This document shows positions 46,401-58,727 of a stretch of DNA of 64,000 nucleotides, piece after piece. Each line of letters opens with the position of its first letter. The first letter of the stretch is position 1. Under the pieces are notes generated by a model. That model saw only the letters and a list, made by a program, of their open reading frames with translations. It was not told where the DNA came from and searched no databases. The position numbers and the translations under genes were made by a program. The stretch is from Nymphaea colorata (taxonomy: Eukaryota; Streptophyta; Magnoliopsida; Nymphaeales; Nymphaeaceae). Where the stretch lies: NCBI RefSeq assembly GCF_008831285.2, contig NC_045149.1, forward strand, positions 3,277,500 through 3,341,499, given 5' to 3'.

Positions 46401-49400
46401 TTTGGATCTAGTTTGGACTCGTAATCTTTTTTTGGGATTTGTGTCACGAGTCAAATTCATGATTTGAATCTAAATTGCTCTTTAGATTCGAAATTGGCTT
46501 TGAAATTATAAATTTTCATAATTCTTTTGTATAATTTTGACATTGCTTCAATTTTGATGTGGAAAAATTTGGGGTGTTAACACTAGGTTAGGATGATTTT
46601 GTTGTAAAATGTGATCTTATGTTGGACAAACAGAAATTGCATGATGGATTTGGGCCAGATTGTTGGTGGTCTCTACAGGCCATCCATAGTCAATGCAAGG
46701 TGGCCATTGTTAGCTTTACCCACTCCAGTTGTGCGTAGAGGTAGTCCTACGTGCTTGGTGTCTTCACACAACCTAGCATTGTCTACACTAGGAAATTCCG
46801 AGAGACCTCAGGATAACCCCCGCATGTGTCATGGTACATTTAGGTGTGTATGTAGGCATGGCCAAACAATATCTATGCAAATTTATTCTACAATACCCAA
46901 TAGAAGTCTAATACGATGCAAAGGGTATGTTTCCAATCCATGAAGCATATTGATCACTCGCTTGTCCTTGTGTTAGTTCCCACTAAATTTCATTAGAGTA
47001 CAACTTGTTTTGGTTCGTCGTTGCATAAATTCCTAAATCCTATTTTGGGTATTTTTCACAGAAAATTGGTCCTAAAAGTCTGCCAAATTTGGAACTCATT
47101 CAGTCAAGTCATGTGACACTAATTCTCATTCTGTAAAACTGATAGCTTTTCTATCTGTCTATTTTATCCACACTATTTTTCAGCGCAATTCGAATTGATT
47201 TAATATTTTGTTGAATCGATTTCTATTACAAATTTGTACAATTTCTTATCAAATCATATTTTCTATCAAGTTTGTCATGCTGTAACTTTCTGTTTGGACA
47301 TCATTTTCTCATGTTTTAAATTGAGACTTGTCTTTTGTTATGCCAAAATTCTATACCCAATGTTTCAATCCAAAAGCTGTCCATTTGAATAAGAAAAATT
47401 AATGTTAAAATAGGCTGGTTGAACACATTTTTCTGCTACCAACAGTAACCATATGATGGTTTAAAGATCTGGGAGACTGATTTTGTTGGTATGTTCATTT
47501 CATGTGTCTTTATGATTGATTAATTTGGAATTTTTTGGGTAATTAAGTTAAAGAAGGTGAAATTTTGCACCATAATTTTGGAATAAATGTAATTAGGGGA
47601 ACACCCAAATTCCTTGGTTTTCATCCACATCCCCATGTGGGCAGTTCAGTGAGCATAGGAGCACTAGGTTAGGATGATTTTGTCATAAAACTTCATCTTA
47701 AGTTGGAAAAACAGATACTGCCTCATGGATTTGGGGCTGGTTAGTGATGATCTCTACAGTCCATCCATAGTCAATGTGAGGTGGCCATGGTTAGGTTTTC
47801 CCACTCTGGTTGTATTTAGAGGTAGTCCTACCCGATTGTAGGCTTCTTCATAGAAATTGTGACAAACCTCATGACAACCTCCGCATGCATCGTGAAACAT
47901 TTTGGCGTGTATGTAGGCATGGCCAAACAATATCTATGCAAATTTGTTTTACATGATAGAAGTCTAATATTAGCAAAGGGTATGTTTTCAATCCATAAGT
48001 CATATTGGTGACCTATAAAAACCACTGGCTTGTCCCCGTGTTAGTTCCCACCAAATTTCATTAGAGTATAACTTGTTTTGGTTCGTCATTTGCATAAATT
48101 CCTAAAACCTATTTTGGGTATTTTTCAGAGAAAATTGGTCCTAAAAGTCTGCCAACTTTGGAACTCAATCAGTCAAGTCATGTGACTCTAATTCTCGTTT
48201 TGTAAAACTTATAGCTTTTCTATGTGTGTATGTTTTATCCACACTAATTTTCAGCCCAATTCGAATTGATTTAATATTTTGTTGAATCGATATCTATTAC
48301 AAATTTGTACAATTTCTTGTCAAATCATATTTTCTATCAAGTTTGTCAAGCTGTAAGTTTTTGCTTAGACATAATTTTCTCATGTTTTAAATTGAGACTT
48401 GTCTTTTTTTACACCAAAATTCCATAACCAATATTTCAATCCAATAGCTATCCATTTGCATAAGCAAAATTTAATGTGAAAATAGGCTGGTTGAACACAT
48501 TTTTCTGCTACCAAGAATAACCATATGATGTTTTAGTGATATGGGAGACTGATTTTGTAGGTATGGTCATTTCATATGTCTTTATGATTGATTAATTTGG
48601 AATTTTTTGTGTAATTAAGTTAAAGGAGGTGAAATTTTGCACCATAATTTTGGAATAAATGTAATTAGGTGAACACCCAAATTCCTTGGTTTTCACCCAC
48701 ATCCCCATGTGGGCAGTTCAGTGAGCATAGGAGTGCTAGGTTAGGATGATTTTGTTGTAAAACATCGTCTTAAGTTGGAAAAACAGATACTGCCTGATGG
48801 AATTGAGGCTGATTAGTGATGGTCTCTAGAGTCCATCCATAGTCAATGTGAGGAGGCCATGTTAGGTTTACTCACTCTGGTTGTATTTAGAGGTTGTCCT
48901 GCCTCACTGGTGGTTTCAAGCAACCTAGCACTGTCTGCACTAGGAAATTGTGACAGACCTCACGACAACTCTGCATGCGTCATGGCACATTTAGGTGTGT
49001 ATGTAGGCATGGTCAAACAATATATATGTAAATTTGTTTTACAATACCTCATAGAAGTCTGATACGATGGAAAGGGTATGTTTTCAATCCATAAATCATA
49101 TTGTTGACATGTAAAAACCATTGTCTTGTCCCCATGTTAGTTCCCTCCAAATTTCATTAGAATATAACTTGTTTTGGTCCATCGTTTGCATAATTTCCTG
49201 AAACCTATTTTAGGTAGTTTTTAGTAGAAAATTAGTGTGGATAAAATAAGTTAAGTCACGTGACTCTAATTCTCATTCTGTAAAACCTGTAGGTTTTCTA
49301 TGTGTGTATTTTATCCACACTAATTTTGAAACCAATTCAAATTTAATATTTTGTTGAGTCGATTTCTACTAAAAATTTTTACAATTTCTTGTCAAATCAT

Positions 49401-50650
49401 ATTTTCCATCTACTTTGTGATGTTGTAATTTTCTGTTCAGACCTAATTTTCTCATGTTTTAAATTGAGACTTGTCATTGTTATGCCAAAATTTTATGCCA
49501 TTATTTCAAGCCAAAATCTGCCCATTTGCATAAGCAAATTTCATGCTAAAATAGGCATGTTGAACACATTTTTCTGCTATCAGGAGTAACCATATGATGG
49601 CACATAGATCTGGGAGATTGATTTTGTAGGTATGGTCTTTTCTTGTGTCGTTATGATTGATTAATTGGGATTGATTAATTGGGAAGTTTTGTGTAATTGC
49701 GTTAAAGAAGGTGCAATTGTGCACCATAATTTTTTGATATATGTAATTTAACCACATCCTCATGTGGGCAGTTCAGTGAGCATAAAAGTGAAAGGTTATG
49801 ATGATTTTGTGTTTAAACATCATCTTTTGTTGAAAAACAGATACTACCTGATGGATTTGTGGCTGATTGCCGGTGGTCTCTATAGGCTATCCATAGTGAA
49901 TGCGAGGTGGACATGCTTAGGTTTACCCGCTCAATTGTATTTAGAGGTAGTACTTCTTGCTTGGTGGTTTCAACATTTAGCACTGTTTGCATTAGGAAAT
50001 TGCGAGTGGCCTCATGACAACCCCTACATGCGTGCGGACATGGCCAAACAATATCCACACAAATTTGTTCTACAATACCCATAGATGTCTAATATGATAC
50101 AAAGGGTTTGTTTCCTATCCATGAATCATATTTGTGAGCCATAAAAACCATTAGTTTGTCCCTGTTCCCACCAAATTTCATTAGAATATAACTTGTTGTG
50201 GTCCATCGTTTGCATAATTTCCTAGAACCTATTTTTTGGTAGTTTTTTGCAAAAAATTGGTCCTAAAAAACTGCCAACTTTGGAACTCAATCAGTTAAGT
50301 CACATGACTCTAATTCTCATTTTGTAAAAGTTGTAGGTTTCCCATGTGTGTTTGGTTTGTCTATGCTCATTTTCAGCCCAATTCTAGTTGAGTTGATATT
50401 TCATTGAATCAATTTCTGCTACAAATTTCTATAATTTTTTTTTAAATTAAATCATATTTTTCGTCAATTTTGTCTTGTTTTAACTTTTTGCTCTGACCTA
50501 ATTTTCTCATGTTTTAAATTGAAAGATATCCTTTGTGCCAAAATTCTATGCCCAATATTTTAAGTCAAAAGTGGTCCATTTGCATAAGCAAATTTCATGT
50601 TAAAATAGGCTGGTTGAACACATTTTTCAGTTATTTCAACAATAACCATA

Positions 50651-52375
50651 TTTTGGCTCTATGTTTAACATGTCATAACTTTGCAGCCCGACCATGTTTT
50701 TTAAATGTGTTAAATGGATCTCATTCTATGTTTTGTGGATGGTGTTTCCCTACCAAATTTTAAACCAAATCAAAACTTTTTGATATGGATTTATTCGACT
50801 GAAATTAGGCTGTTTTACCAATCTATTATGTCTGTTTTATAGAATTTTAAGTTTTCTTTCTTATGTTCCTAGTTTGCCTAACCCAAATCCAACCTTGTTT
50901 TATAAAACCAACACCCAACCTAGTTTTTATCTCATGTAGGGAGTTTCCATGCCAAATTTCAGCCAAAACTCATGCCGTTTGATATGTTTTTCACCCATCC
51001 AAAGTTGACTATCACAACCAAGTTTTTGTTCTGCAGTTCTACAAAAATTTGAGTTTTAACTTCTCGATTTGATAGCAAATTCTTGTTTTAGGTATAATAT
51101 TGACCCTAACACACACAGTCCACCTTTGTTTTGGTATCTAAAATGCTGTCATTAAGTTTTCAAGTCTGTTAGGTCTCTTTTGTCTTAATTATTGGTCATG
51201 TTCCTTAGGTGATGCATGCTATGTCATGTTTTCGTATCAAGTAGATAAGCTACTACATGTTTTCCTTGTCATTTGTGCTTTGTACTAACTTTTGACATGA
51301 TAGCACTAGGTTAGGCATCCCCGATGTAGGTAGGATTTGTAATGTTTCACATCATTCCATTTCTTTTGCTAGTCTGTCGCCTCACTATTCAACATGTTAT
51401 GTTCCATCTTGAATAGATTTCATAACAAGCTCAAAAATTAAGTCTTGCTCATGTTAGTTAGCATCTTGCACATATTTTAGGGTTTGATAGCACTTGTCTA
51501 GGTTCTTTCCACACTGGGGTTCTCTTCCTTGTCTAGCTTGATCATTATCGTTTTAACATGGTAAGTTATGTTCTTTTGTGTGATGTTACATTTGATCATG
51601 ATAGTTAATTTATTATCATATGTTCATATAGATTCCAGGATCCTTTGAAGGAAACAAATCGCACATATTAGGTGACTTTTGGTGACATTATTATGTCATT
51701 ATGCACTCCCAAAGTTTATACATTGACCCTTTATAGCATTCTTTGCTTTTCTTGCTACATAGTATTCTAGATTAGTTTTGAATTGCATATAATTTGTTTT
51801 TGCATTAAAATTTTGCAGAATGGTTTGTCATGCATGCACACACTTAATTTTTTTATCTCTTCACATGGTGGTCAATACGAACAACATCACACATATGCAG
51901 CTTCCTCTTGAAAACCAAAATGGGTTTGGGACCATCCGGGTTGTTAGATGAATCTTTATATCTGGTGAAGGTTGAAAGCATCAACATCTTCTGTGGAACA
52001 ATTACAAACTAGCATTGTATCTTTCAACCTGTTCTAAACAGGTTTTCAAATCGTATTCAAAATTCAACTTTCTAACTTGATTTTGAATGTTATCTTCCAA
52101 CTTCCTAGAATCATCTATCAAATTCTATTTCTCATCCACATTACAAATCATTTTTGGGCTCATGTTCCAAACCCAACATTTGATTTCCTCTAAAATAAGT
52201 TTCAATCATAATTATATATCCAATTTTCAAATAGATGCAGGCTGCATGTCATGACCCAATGATGATATGATCACTTTAGGCATGTTACGGCTAATGCTTT
52301 GAAATTCCTTTAGCTTTCAAAAACCAATTCCATTTTAAACTTAAGTTCATACGCATTTGCATTATGCATTGTTTT
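50651..52375. other. Non-coding sequence between repeat array and second LTR
   Basis: AT-rich sequence with no coding domain. Phrases such as CCAAATTTCAGCC and CTAACCCAAATCC recall the adjoining repeat units, so part of it may be a degenerate continuation of the array. Confidence 0.3.
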
Positions 52376-53389
52376 TGTCACCCCTCCCACCTGATAGAGC
52401 ATGGCAGCCACGCGAAGCAGCATATTTTGAAAATTATTATCTGTTTGAAAATTTTTAGGAAAAGGGATCACTTATCAGTACAAAGTTCAACCGTTCGTAC
52501 CACCTTTAACAAGGTAATTGAGCCAAGGTCTAACATTTCTCAAGTGTACATGTCATTTGATTGATCTTCCTATATGGTTGCACAAACAGTGGATTTGAAT
52601 TTTGAAATTCATTTGAATTCAATTGGAAATTCAGGGTTTAAGAAAATTGGAATTGGTTTTGGATTTGATTAAAGAGTCTTTTGAATTCATTTGGATCAAG
52701 ATCATCAACTTAATCCCATGATGGAAGTTTATTTGATTTAGAAAATTGGTTTGAATTGGGTTTTTTACAAATTCAGATAGAATTTTAGATTTGAGATTGG
52801 AAATTGGATTTTGATCCTTAAAACTAGAGATTTAATGATGGAGATTGGAGATTTTGAAGGTGAATGTTGATTTTGAGAATCCATTTTAGAATGCTTTTGA
52901 AGAAATTGGTGATGAAATCCACTTTCTTAGGAAAACTGTCAGATTTGAAAACTTTGAGATTTTGGGAAAATCATTTTCACAGTGTTTGCCACTTTGACAC
53001 AAGCGAATAACCCAAGTCTTTGTTGCAATATGACTTGGTCATGGTATCAATTCCGAATTGGTTCACTTTAGTCTTTGTGCTTTGTGAGTTGTGTGTTTGT
53101 GTAGTAGGTGAATGCATGTTTAACAAAAGCACACTATATGCCTCATACATGCTTCGCTCTTTCATCTTCGTGCATAATTTACTTAGTGGTAACAGTTTTT
53201 GTAATGTTGGAGGGCTTCTAAGCATGCGTTTGGAATTTTAAGAGTGCATCTTAGTATGAAGTCCTTGAGCTTGGTTTGATTTTCGAATCCAAGATTTTGG
53301 AATTTCTATTTTGAAATAGTTTGTAGAATCTTGTAAATCCATTGGATTTAAAATCATGTTCATCCATAAAGGTTGTTCTCAGCTGCATG

Positions 53390-53411
53390 AAAAAAAAAAA
53401 AAAAAAAAAAA
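53390..53411. repeat. A22 homopolymer
   Basis: Twenty-two consecutive A residues lie inside the LTR-like element. Confidence 0.95.
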
Positions 53412-54589
53412 GATCATACTTTGTGGATTTTGAAGTGTTTGGACACTTGGGGTTTCTCCCTAAGCATTTTTTGAAAATCCAATTTTGAATTCTGGGTCCT
53501 TGATATTGGAATCAAGTTTGGTTTTTACATGCTTTAAAAGCTACCATAACAGTTCTCTTTAATCGAGTTTTGGAATACTTGTATTGTTCTTGGAGGATTT
53601 TATAGTGCTTGGGAATACTTTGATTCGGCTCGAAAATAACTTCGGTTTGGACATGTATGTTCAAGATCTGGACCCTTAAATTTTGAGGAATTTTCTCTTA
53701 AATAATCTGGTCATTTGATGTTTTCGATTGATTGGGCATCCGTCTTCTCTTGTGAAGACCAATGTAAATCTAGAGCGCAGTTTTGACAAATTTGCTTTTG
53801 TAAAATTGTGGCAATTTCTGAAAATTTTTGAAACAATAGGAGTTGAAACAAGCTCATTTAAATTAGTTTTAGTGATGCACAAGATGGATTAAACTCCACA
53901 TTTGAGCAAATCCCATCTTGGATTGACTAGACTTAGATGAATAGGTTCTTATTGGATTTATAATGCCATTGGGGCGTGATTCGTCATACATTCATTTCTC
54001 ATCAACCCCTTCCACACACGACATGCAATTAAAGAAAACTATCAATAATCAAACAAATGAGCCAATCGTTCACTTTTGAGGGTTTCCTCTCCAAGGATTT
54101 TACATAATTTAGGGCTTTTCAAAATCGGGTTTTGGTCTGCAGGTGAGCTAATTTTGAAAATATTGTTTTCTTGCTTCCAAATTGGGCCTTTGGTTGGGTG
54201 ATTGCCGAAATCGTGAGAATGCAGGCATAGATGCTTTAACATGTACATTTCTATGCGTGGCAACCCGGCTTGACATCCTTCTCAGCTTTAATAGAATGAA
54301 CAGAAATTCCCATCTCGTACGTTGACTCTTTCATCTATCATGCACAAGAAGATTAAAAAAAATGAACATCAAATAGAATGCTTACCTTTGCTTGAATCAA
54401 AGGGGCTGAGCGAATCCTAGGGAGGGACAGAGTTTGATTGGGGGATAGTTAACTTTTGCAGCGAGACCATTGTTTTTATTGGTTCATTGATAAACTTAAC
54501 CACTATGATCAACAAGTGGGAAGGTTATTGTAAACGAACAACAAAGTTGCTGTTTTGATTCAAGCGGATGCCGCTAGAGAATGAGGCAA

Positions 54590-55800
54590 TATACAGCATG
54601 CTGTTTGCAGATTGAAAGCAATTCAAGGGTTTGTAGGCCCTAATAGCCAGTTGGGTGCTACGGATTGGAGCAGCTGGTCAAGTACTGGGGATTGGGAGCA
54701 GCTGGTGGAGTGCTGTAGATTGCGGATCGGCTACAATGGTCACCAATCGGGATCAGCACTGATAGCTGTGGATTAAAAGCGTAGCAGGTCGGCTACTATA
54801 TTAGGCGTAACTTTGGAACGCCTTAGAGGAAGTGGTGAGACTACCAGTTAGGATACAAATTTTGGGTTGCGGTCGAAGGAGCAGCAACATGGCTGCTGTG
54901 GTAGAGGACAGTAGGACTGCCGATGTGAGCAACGAGGCTGCTAACTAGGATGTTTGAAGCAGGTTTAAACTACTACGACAGTGAGTAGCAGGGGCAACTA
55001 TTTTGGATAATAAAATTGATGTGGTTGAAGGACCAGGAACTAAGCTACTGACCAAGAGCAATAGAACTGCAGCTAGAAAACAACTAGCGGTTGGGGGTGC
55101 TCAGGCTTTAGAATCAAGAACAGTAATGATGCTGTCTCCAAGAACAATATGATGCCATTGACTAGTGAACAACTCAAATAAACTTAGGTTTAGCAGTTTG
55201 GAAGGAGCTAACCTAAATGGGGAAGTAGCAGGGGCAGAAGCCAATTGAGGGTAAACTGCAAATCGTCTAGGAACTGCTTCAGCTGATGGCCACCTGAAGA
55301 CATCGGTTGGGGAAGCAACAGGAGCTTTTGCTGCACCGAACTGAGGAGGACTGCTGGAGCAAGCTGACGCAACTCAGGTTGTAGCACCGACTAGAGTCAT
55401 AGCTGCTGGAATTGCGTGAAGTTGTCCAAATGGGGACGTTGGTTGGATGCTGATGCAGATTAAGAGCTGAATGCTGCGTCTTGAAGAAGCAGCGGGTATG
55501 CTGTTTGGCTGACTAGCTGCTGGTAGTGAGCCGGGATGAGAGCTCAGTTGGAGACCTTGGCTGAAGTACCCATTGTCTGGAAAGTCGCAGGGATGGCAAT
55601 AGGGAAATTGCAGGTGACGCCGGCTAGAAGAGAATATCTGCCACATATAATGCTGTTTGAAGAAGCAACAGCCGGAGACGTTGACTGAAGTAGGCATCAA
55701 CTGGGGGTGTTCAAGGGAGAGCTGCGACAGAGGGAACTGCTGCCGGAGCTGCTGCTGAGAGAATTCTGAAGCAAGTCTGACAGAGCTCCCTGCCTGAAGA
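54590..55800. repeat. GC-rich GCAGCTG-word block
   Basis: Recurring words such as GGAGCAGCTGG, GCTGCTG and AGCAGCAGG make a diffuse repeat. In the element's orientation it lies just downstream of the putative TATA box, so it would be leader RNA. The 108-codon minus-strand frame at 55374-55700 reads through it without a known domain. Confidence 0.45.
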
Positions 55801-55840
55801 TTAGATGCCTAAGATCGGATCCCTCCCTTGAGCAGCCATG

Positions 55841-55854
55841 CTCTATTTATAGAG
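55841..55854 (-). promoter_or_regulatory. Putative TATA box of the 6.35-kb LTR-like element
   Basis: The sequence CTCTATTTATAGAG (minus strand CTCTATAAATAGAG) is a perfect TATAAATA-type box. It is followed on the minus strand by CATGGCTGCTCAAGGGAGGG. Its position matches the TATA-like site in the related solo LTR. Confidence 0.5.
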
Positions 55855-56084
55855 CTCTAGCTGTGCATAATCACAAAATTTTTTGGAACTTGGTCCCTTC
55901 AGCTTATGGACCAAGTGAAATCAATTGAAAGCTGTTCTTCTCAACTGAAAAAGGAATGGGAGGGAGGGCTATGGCAGCTGGGCTGCACCCCTTTCCATTG
56001 AATGATCCATCGTCCTCTCCTCTCTTTCTTTAGCAGGTTGCATTTAAAGGAAAGAAAGGTCATGCCGCTAGCAGCTAACCCTCC

Positions 56085-56250
56085 AATGGATTTTGAAAAG
56101 GAGATTAGCCTTGACTAGGCTGATCTACTTTTCAGATTTGAAAATTTCCCAATGAGATTCAAAAAAAGGCACGCCCCAAATAGTTGCTCCTTTGTTTTCT
56201 TCTTCCTTTTTTGAACAAGGATCAGCTTAATTGAGCTGATCTACTTTGAG

Positions 56251-56319
<69 letters not shown>

Positions 56320-57960
56320 CAATAAGATATTTGAAATTGAGAAGAGCATGCTTATTTGGGGGGCTTTTGTTTATATTTTGTTTAGCTCTAGTTGAGCTGT
56401 TCTGATTTTCCAGATATTTTCTAAAAAAGTAGCATTAGAACATGCCGAAAACAGGTTTTGCTATTTAATTTTTCTCTTTTTTTTTAACAGCTAACATATT
56501 TAGCCTTTTAAATTCCCAACCAATGAAGGACAGGCCTGCTAGAGGCTGTCTTCGTAATCGGTCTTGGAAGTAGATCAGCTTCAAAGCTGATCTACTAAGA
56601 TCTTTTCTAAAAGATATGAACTGAGAAAGAGAGAACGCCTTCATGAAGCTGCTCCTTTGTTTCTTTTTTTTTTTTAAAAAAAAAAAAAGAAAGAAGTCGG
56701 CCTTAATTGAGCTGATCTTGCTTAAGTTTAAAATCATTTAAAACATGAGAAGATTTTCTTAAAAAGTAGAGAAGCATGGCACCACTCGGGCTGCTCCTTG
56801 ATTGGATTCTTCGAAAATAGAGATCAGCTCCATTAAGGCTGATTTAAATTTCCTCAATATTGAAAATTTTTAAAAGACCTTAGAATGAAAAGAGCAGCAC
56901 GCCCCCTTTTCGGTGGCATTTTGATTGATTTTCTTTTTGAAAAACAGGTCAGCCTTAATTTTTGATCTAGTTTTTAACTCTAAGATCGTTTCAAAACTAA
57001 GAAATATTTGAAAGGAAAAGAGAGCACAGCTCATTTGGGCGGCTCTTTAATTTGGGGTTGGAAATGAATTCAAGTGAGCTAATCATGTTAAGACTAGAAC
57101 CTTTTCAATTTTTGTTTTGAAAAGAGAATTGAAGCACGTCTCCTTAGGAGGTTTCTTAATCAGTTTTGAACATTGTTAGTTTTAATTGAGATTATCTACT
57201 CTTGTTAAAATCTTGAGATTTTTCAAAAGAATTTGGAAACTGTTCAAAACTTTTACAAGCTGTTTTTAGAATTTGAGAATTTTTTTTCAGCTTTTACAAG
57301 CTGTTTTTAGAATTTCCAAACTTAGAGCACCTCAACTTTTAAGTTGGTTTTAAAATCGTTTAAATAATTTAAAAATGGAGAAGATCTCACTCCCAGCGAG
57401 CTATCCCCAAATTGTCTTGGTTCAGATTATTTTCTTCTTGATTAATTTTTTTTAAATGATTCTAAGGAAGAAGATGGAGAGAGAGAGAGAGAGAGCATGC
57501 CCATAGGGACAGCTCCTTAACTCGCCCCTCTAGATCAGCTCTAATAGAGCTAGCTTAGATTCTTTTTTTTTCTCTCTCTCTCTCTCCCTCTCTCTCTCTC
57601 TCTTTTGTTTTTGGAACTCAGCTAACTCAATAAAGCTACTTGGTTCTTAATTGAGTCCTTTCTGGAGCACTCTTTCTCAAGACAGAGAGAGTAAAAGAGA
57701 GCAAGCCAGGAGTTAGCTGCTTTGAGTGAGTCTTGGAAACATACCAGCTTTGGTTAAGCTGGTTTTACTTTTAATTGAAATGTTTTTAAAGATAGAGAGA
57801 AAAGAGTATGCCCATGTTGGCTGATCTAATTAATTTTTTTATAAAATGCACCAGCTTTAAATGAGCTGGTTTTGTTAAAGTCATTCAAAGATTATCTTAA
57901 AGAGGGGACCTTGTCTAGATGAGGTTCTCATTAAAATTCTTAAAATGATTCGAGAGAAAG
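56085..57960. repeat. Array of ~110-180-bp diverged units centred on palindromes
   Basis: At least eleven diverged units occur. Each tends to have a GAGAGCATGCCC-type word, then GG(C)GGCTCCTT, then a palindrome of the GATCAGCT...AGCTGATC type. Clear palindromes are 56103-56125 (8-bp arms, one mismatch), 56220-56241 (GATCAGCT / AGCTGATC), 56386-56400, 56572-56593 (AGATCAGCTT / AAGCTGATCT, 2-base spacer), 57333-57346, 57537-57551, 57743-57763 (ACCAGCTT / AAGCTGGT) and 57850-57870 (ACCAGCT / AGCTGGT). Decayed ones lie near 56696, 56822, 56947 and 57068. An (AT)n run (56255-56317) interrupts the array. It lies upstream of the putative TATA box in the element's orientation. Confidence 0.8.
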
Positions 57961-58727
57961 AAAGAAAGATAGCCCAAATGGAACTCTGTCTTTAATTGGG
58001 TTAATCTCACTTTTAGGTGAAGTCTTTGGGAGAAAGAGAATTTATTTTCTAATTCTCTTTAATCATTTTCTCAGATGGAATCCAATTCAAGAAAATCTAT
58101 TTTCTCCACCTGGAAACTTTTGAATTAGATTTTGTATTAAGAAGACCAAGTCTTCTTTTAAGATTTTGAAATTCACTGACCTGACTAAGCATATGTGTGG
58201 GCTAGGCAGTCCTAGACTCTATCAATAGCCCATCATGGCTTTGACTAGACTTCAATTTTGGTCATTTTCGTTCTAGAGTGCAGATTTTTCCTAAGCGTGG
58301 TTTCGAATTGGGACATGCAATCACACACCAGAAACTGATTCAAACAACCTTATATTATGGTATCTATGATACAAGATGGTCATTTTGACCCAAATTTCTA
58401 GTGATAGATAAATTGACTAAGTTAAATTTCTAACTTAGTTAAGATTAGGGTTTTAAAATTGAAATTCAATTTTGGATTTAACTCCTTAACTTTGGTCTGG
58501 ATTGATCTTAAACCTTTATCTTAGCTGATTTGAATCTGGAATCTTTTTGCAAATTCGATTGGAAATTTGGATTTTACAAGTCAAGACTCTAGCTTGAACT
58601 AGAGTTGAAATTGCGATGGATCCCTAGACTCAAGCCTAGAATTGGATCGGGTACTTCATGCTTAAAATATTTTGTAAAATCTTCAAAGTGACACTGGAAA
58701 AGTTTGGAAAAAATTGGTGTGTTTACA

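Larger units (their letters stand above)
42353..46582 (-). mobile_element. 4.23-kb solo LTR, gypsy-type, nested in the tandem array
   Basis: On the minus strand the element starts TGTTAACACCCCAAATTTTT and ends ...GCGAGCA, with TG/CA ends. It is flanked by the 5-bp direct repeat CTAGG (42348-42352 and 46583-46587). Removing it restores a repeat unit continuous with its neighbours, which confirms both ends. There is no internal region, PBS or second LTR, so it is best read as a solo LTR left by recombination. The ACACCCC start is typical of plant Ty3/gypsy LTRs. A TATA-like TTTTTTATATAAAC lies at 45093-45106 (minus). Confidence 0.8.
42152..50650. repeat. Four-copy 1.07-kb tandem repeat array, first copy split
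   Basis: The unit starts GAT(C/A)T(A/G)GGAGA(T/C)TGATTTTGT. Copies are 42152-42352 plus 46583-47465 (split by a solo LTR), 47466-48537, 48538-49606 and 49607 to about 50650. Each includes the phrases CCACATCCCCATGTGGGCAG, GAGCATAGAAGCACTAGG or variants, CCATCCATAGT(C)AATG, and TTTTCAGCCCAATTC. Unit lengths of 1,072 and 1,069 bp and high similarity show array origin by local duplication. Copy 4 is the most diverged. No gene product is evident. Confidence 0.9.
52376..58727 (-). mobile_element. 6.35-kb LTR-like element related to the solo LTR
   Basis: On the minus strand it starts TGTAAACACACCAATTTTTT and ends with GGGGTGACA. The start is similar to the solo LTR at 46582, and shared phrases occur in the same order further in. 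These include AATATGACTTGGTCA (53026 vs 43049), AACATGTACATTT (54238 vs 44569), and the PuPuGG...CACTTATC/ACCGTTC(G/C)TACCACCTTTA(A/G)CA block (52460-52510 vs 42450-42495). Flanks GTTTT (52371-52375) and GTTGT (58728-58732) match at four of five bases. No coding part was seen. It is longer than its relative because of a large repeat array (56090-57960) and a GC-rich block (54590-55800). Confidence 0.6.

Noticed and set aside
46611-50084. Similar reading frames in several 1.07-kb units (SIVNARW, LALSALGNC-type words)
   Set aside because: Any homologous DNA will share translations. The frames shift and stop differently in each copy, so there is no sign of coding selection.
55374-55700. 108-codon minus-strand frame in the LTR-like element as a gene
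   Set aside because: It follows the GCAGCTG-word repeat block, shows no domain, and lies in presumed LTR leader sequence.
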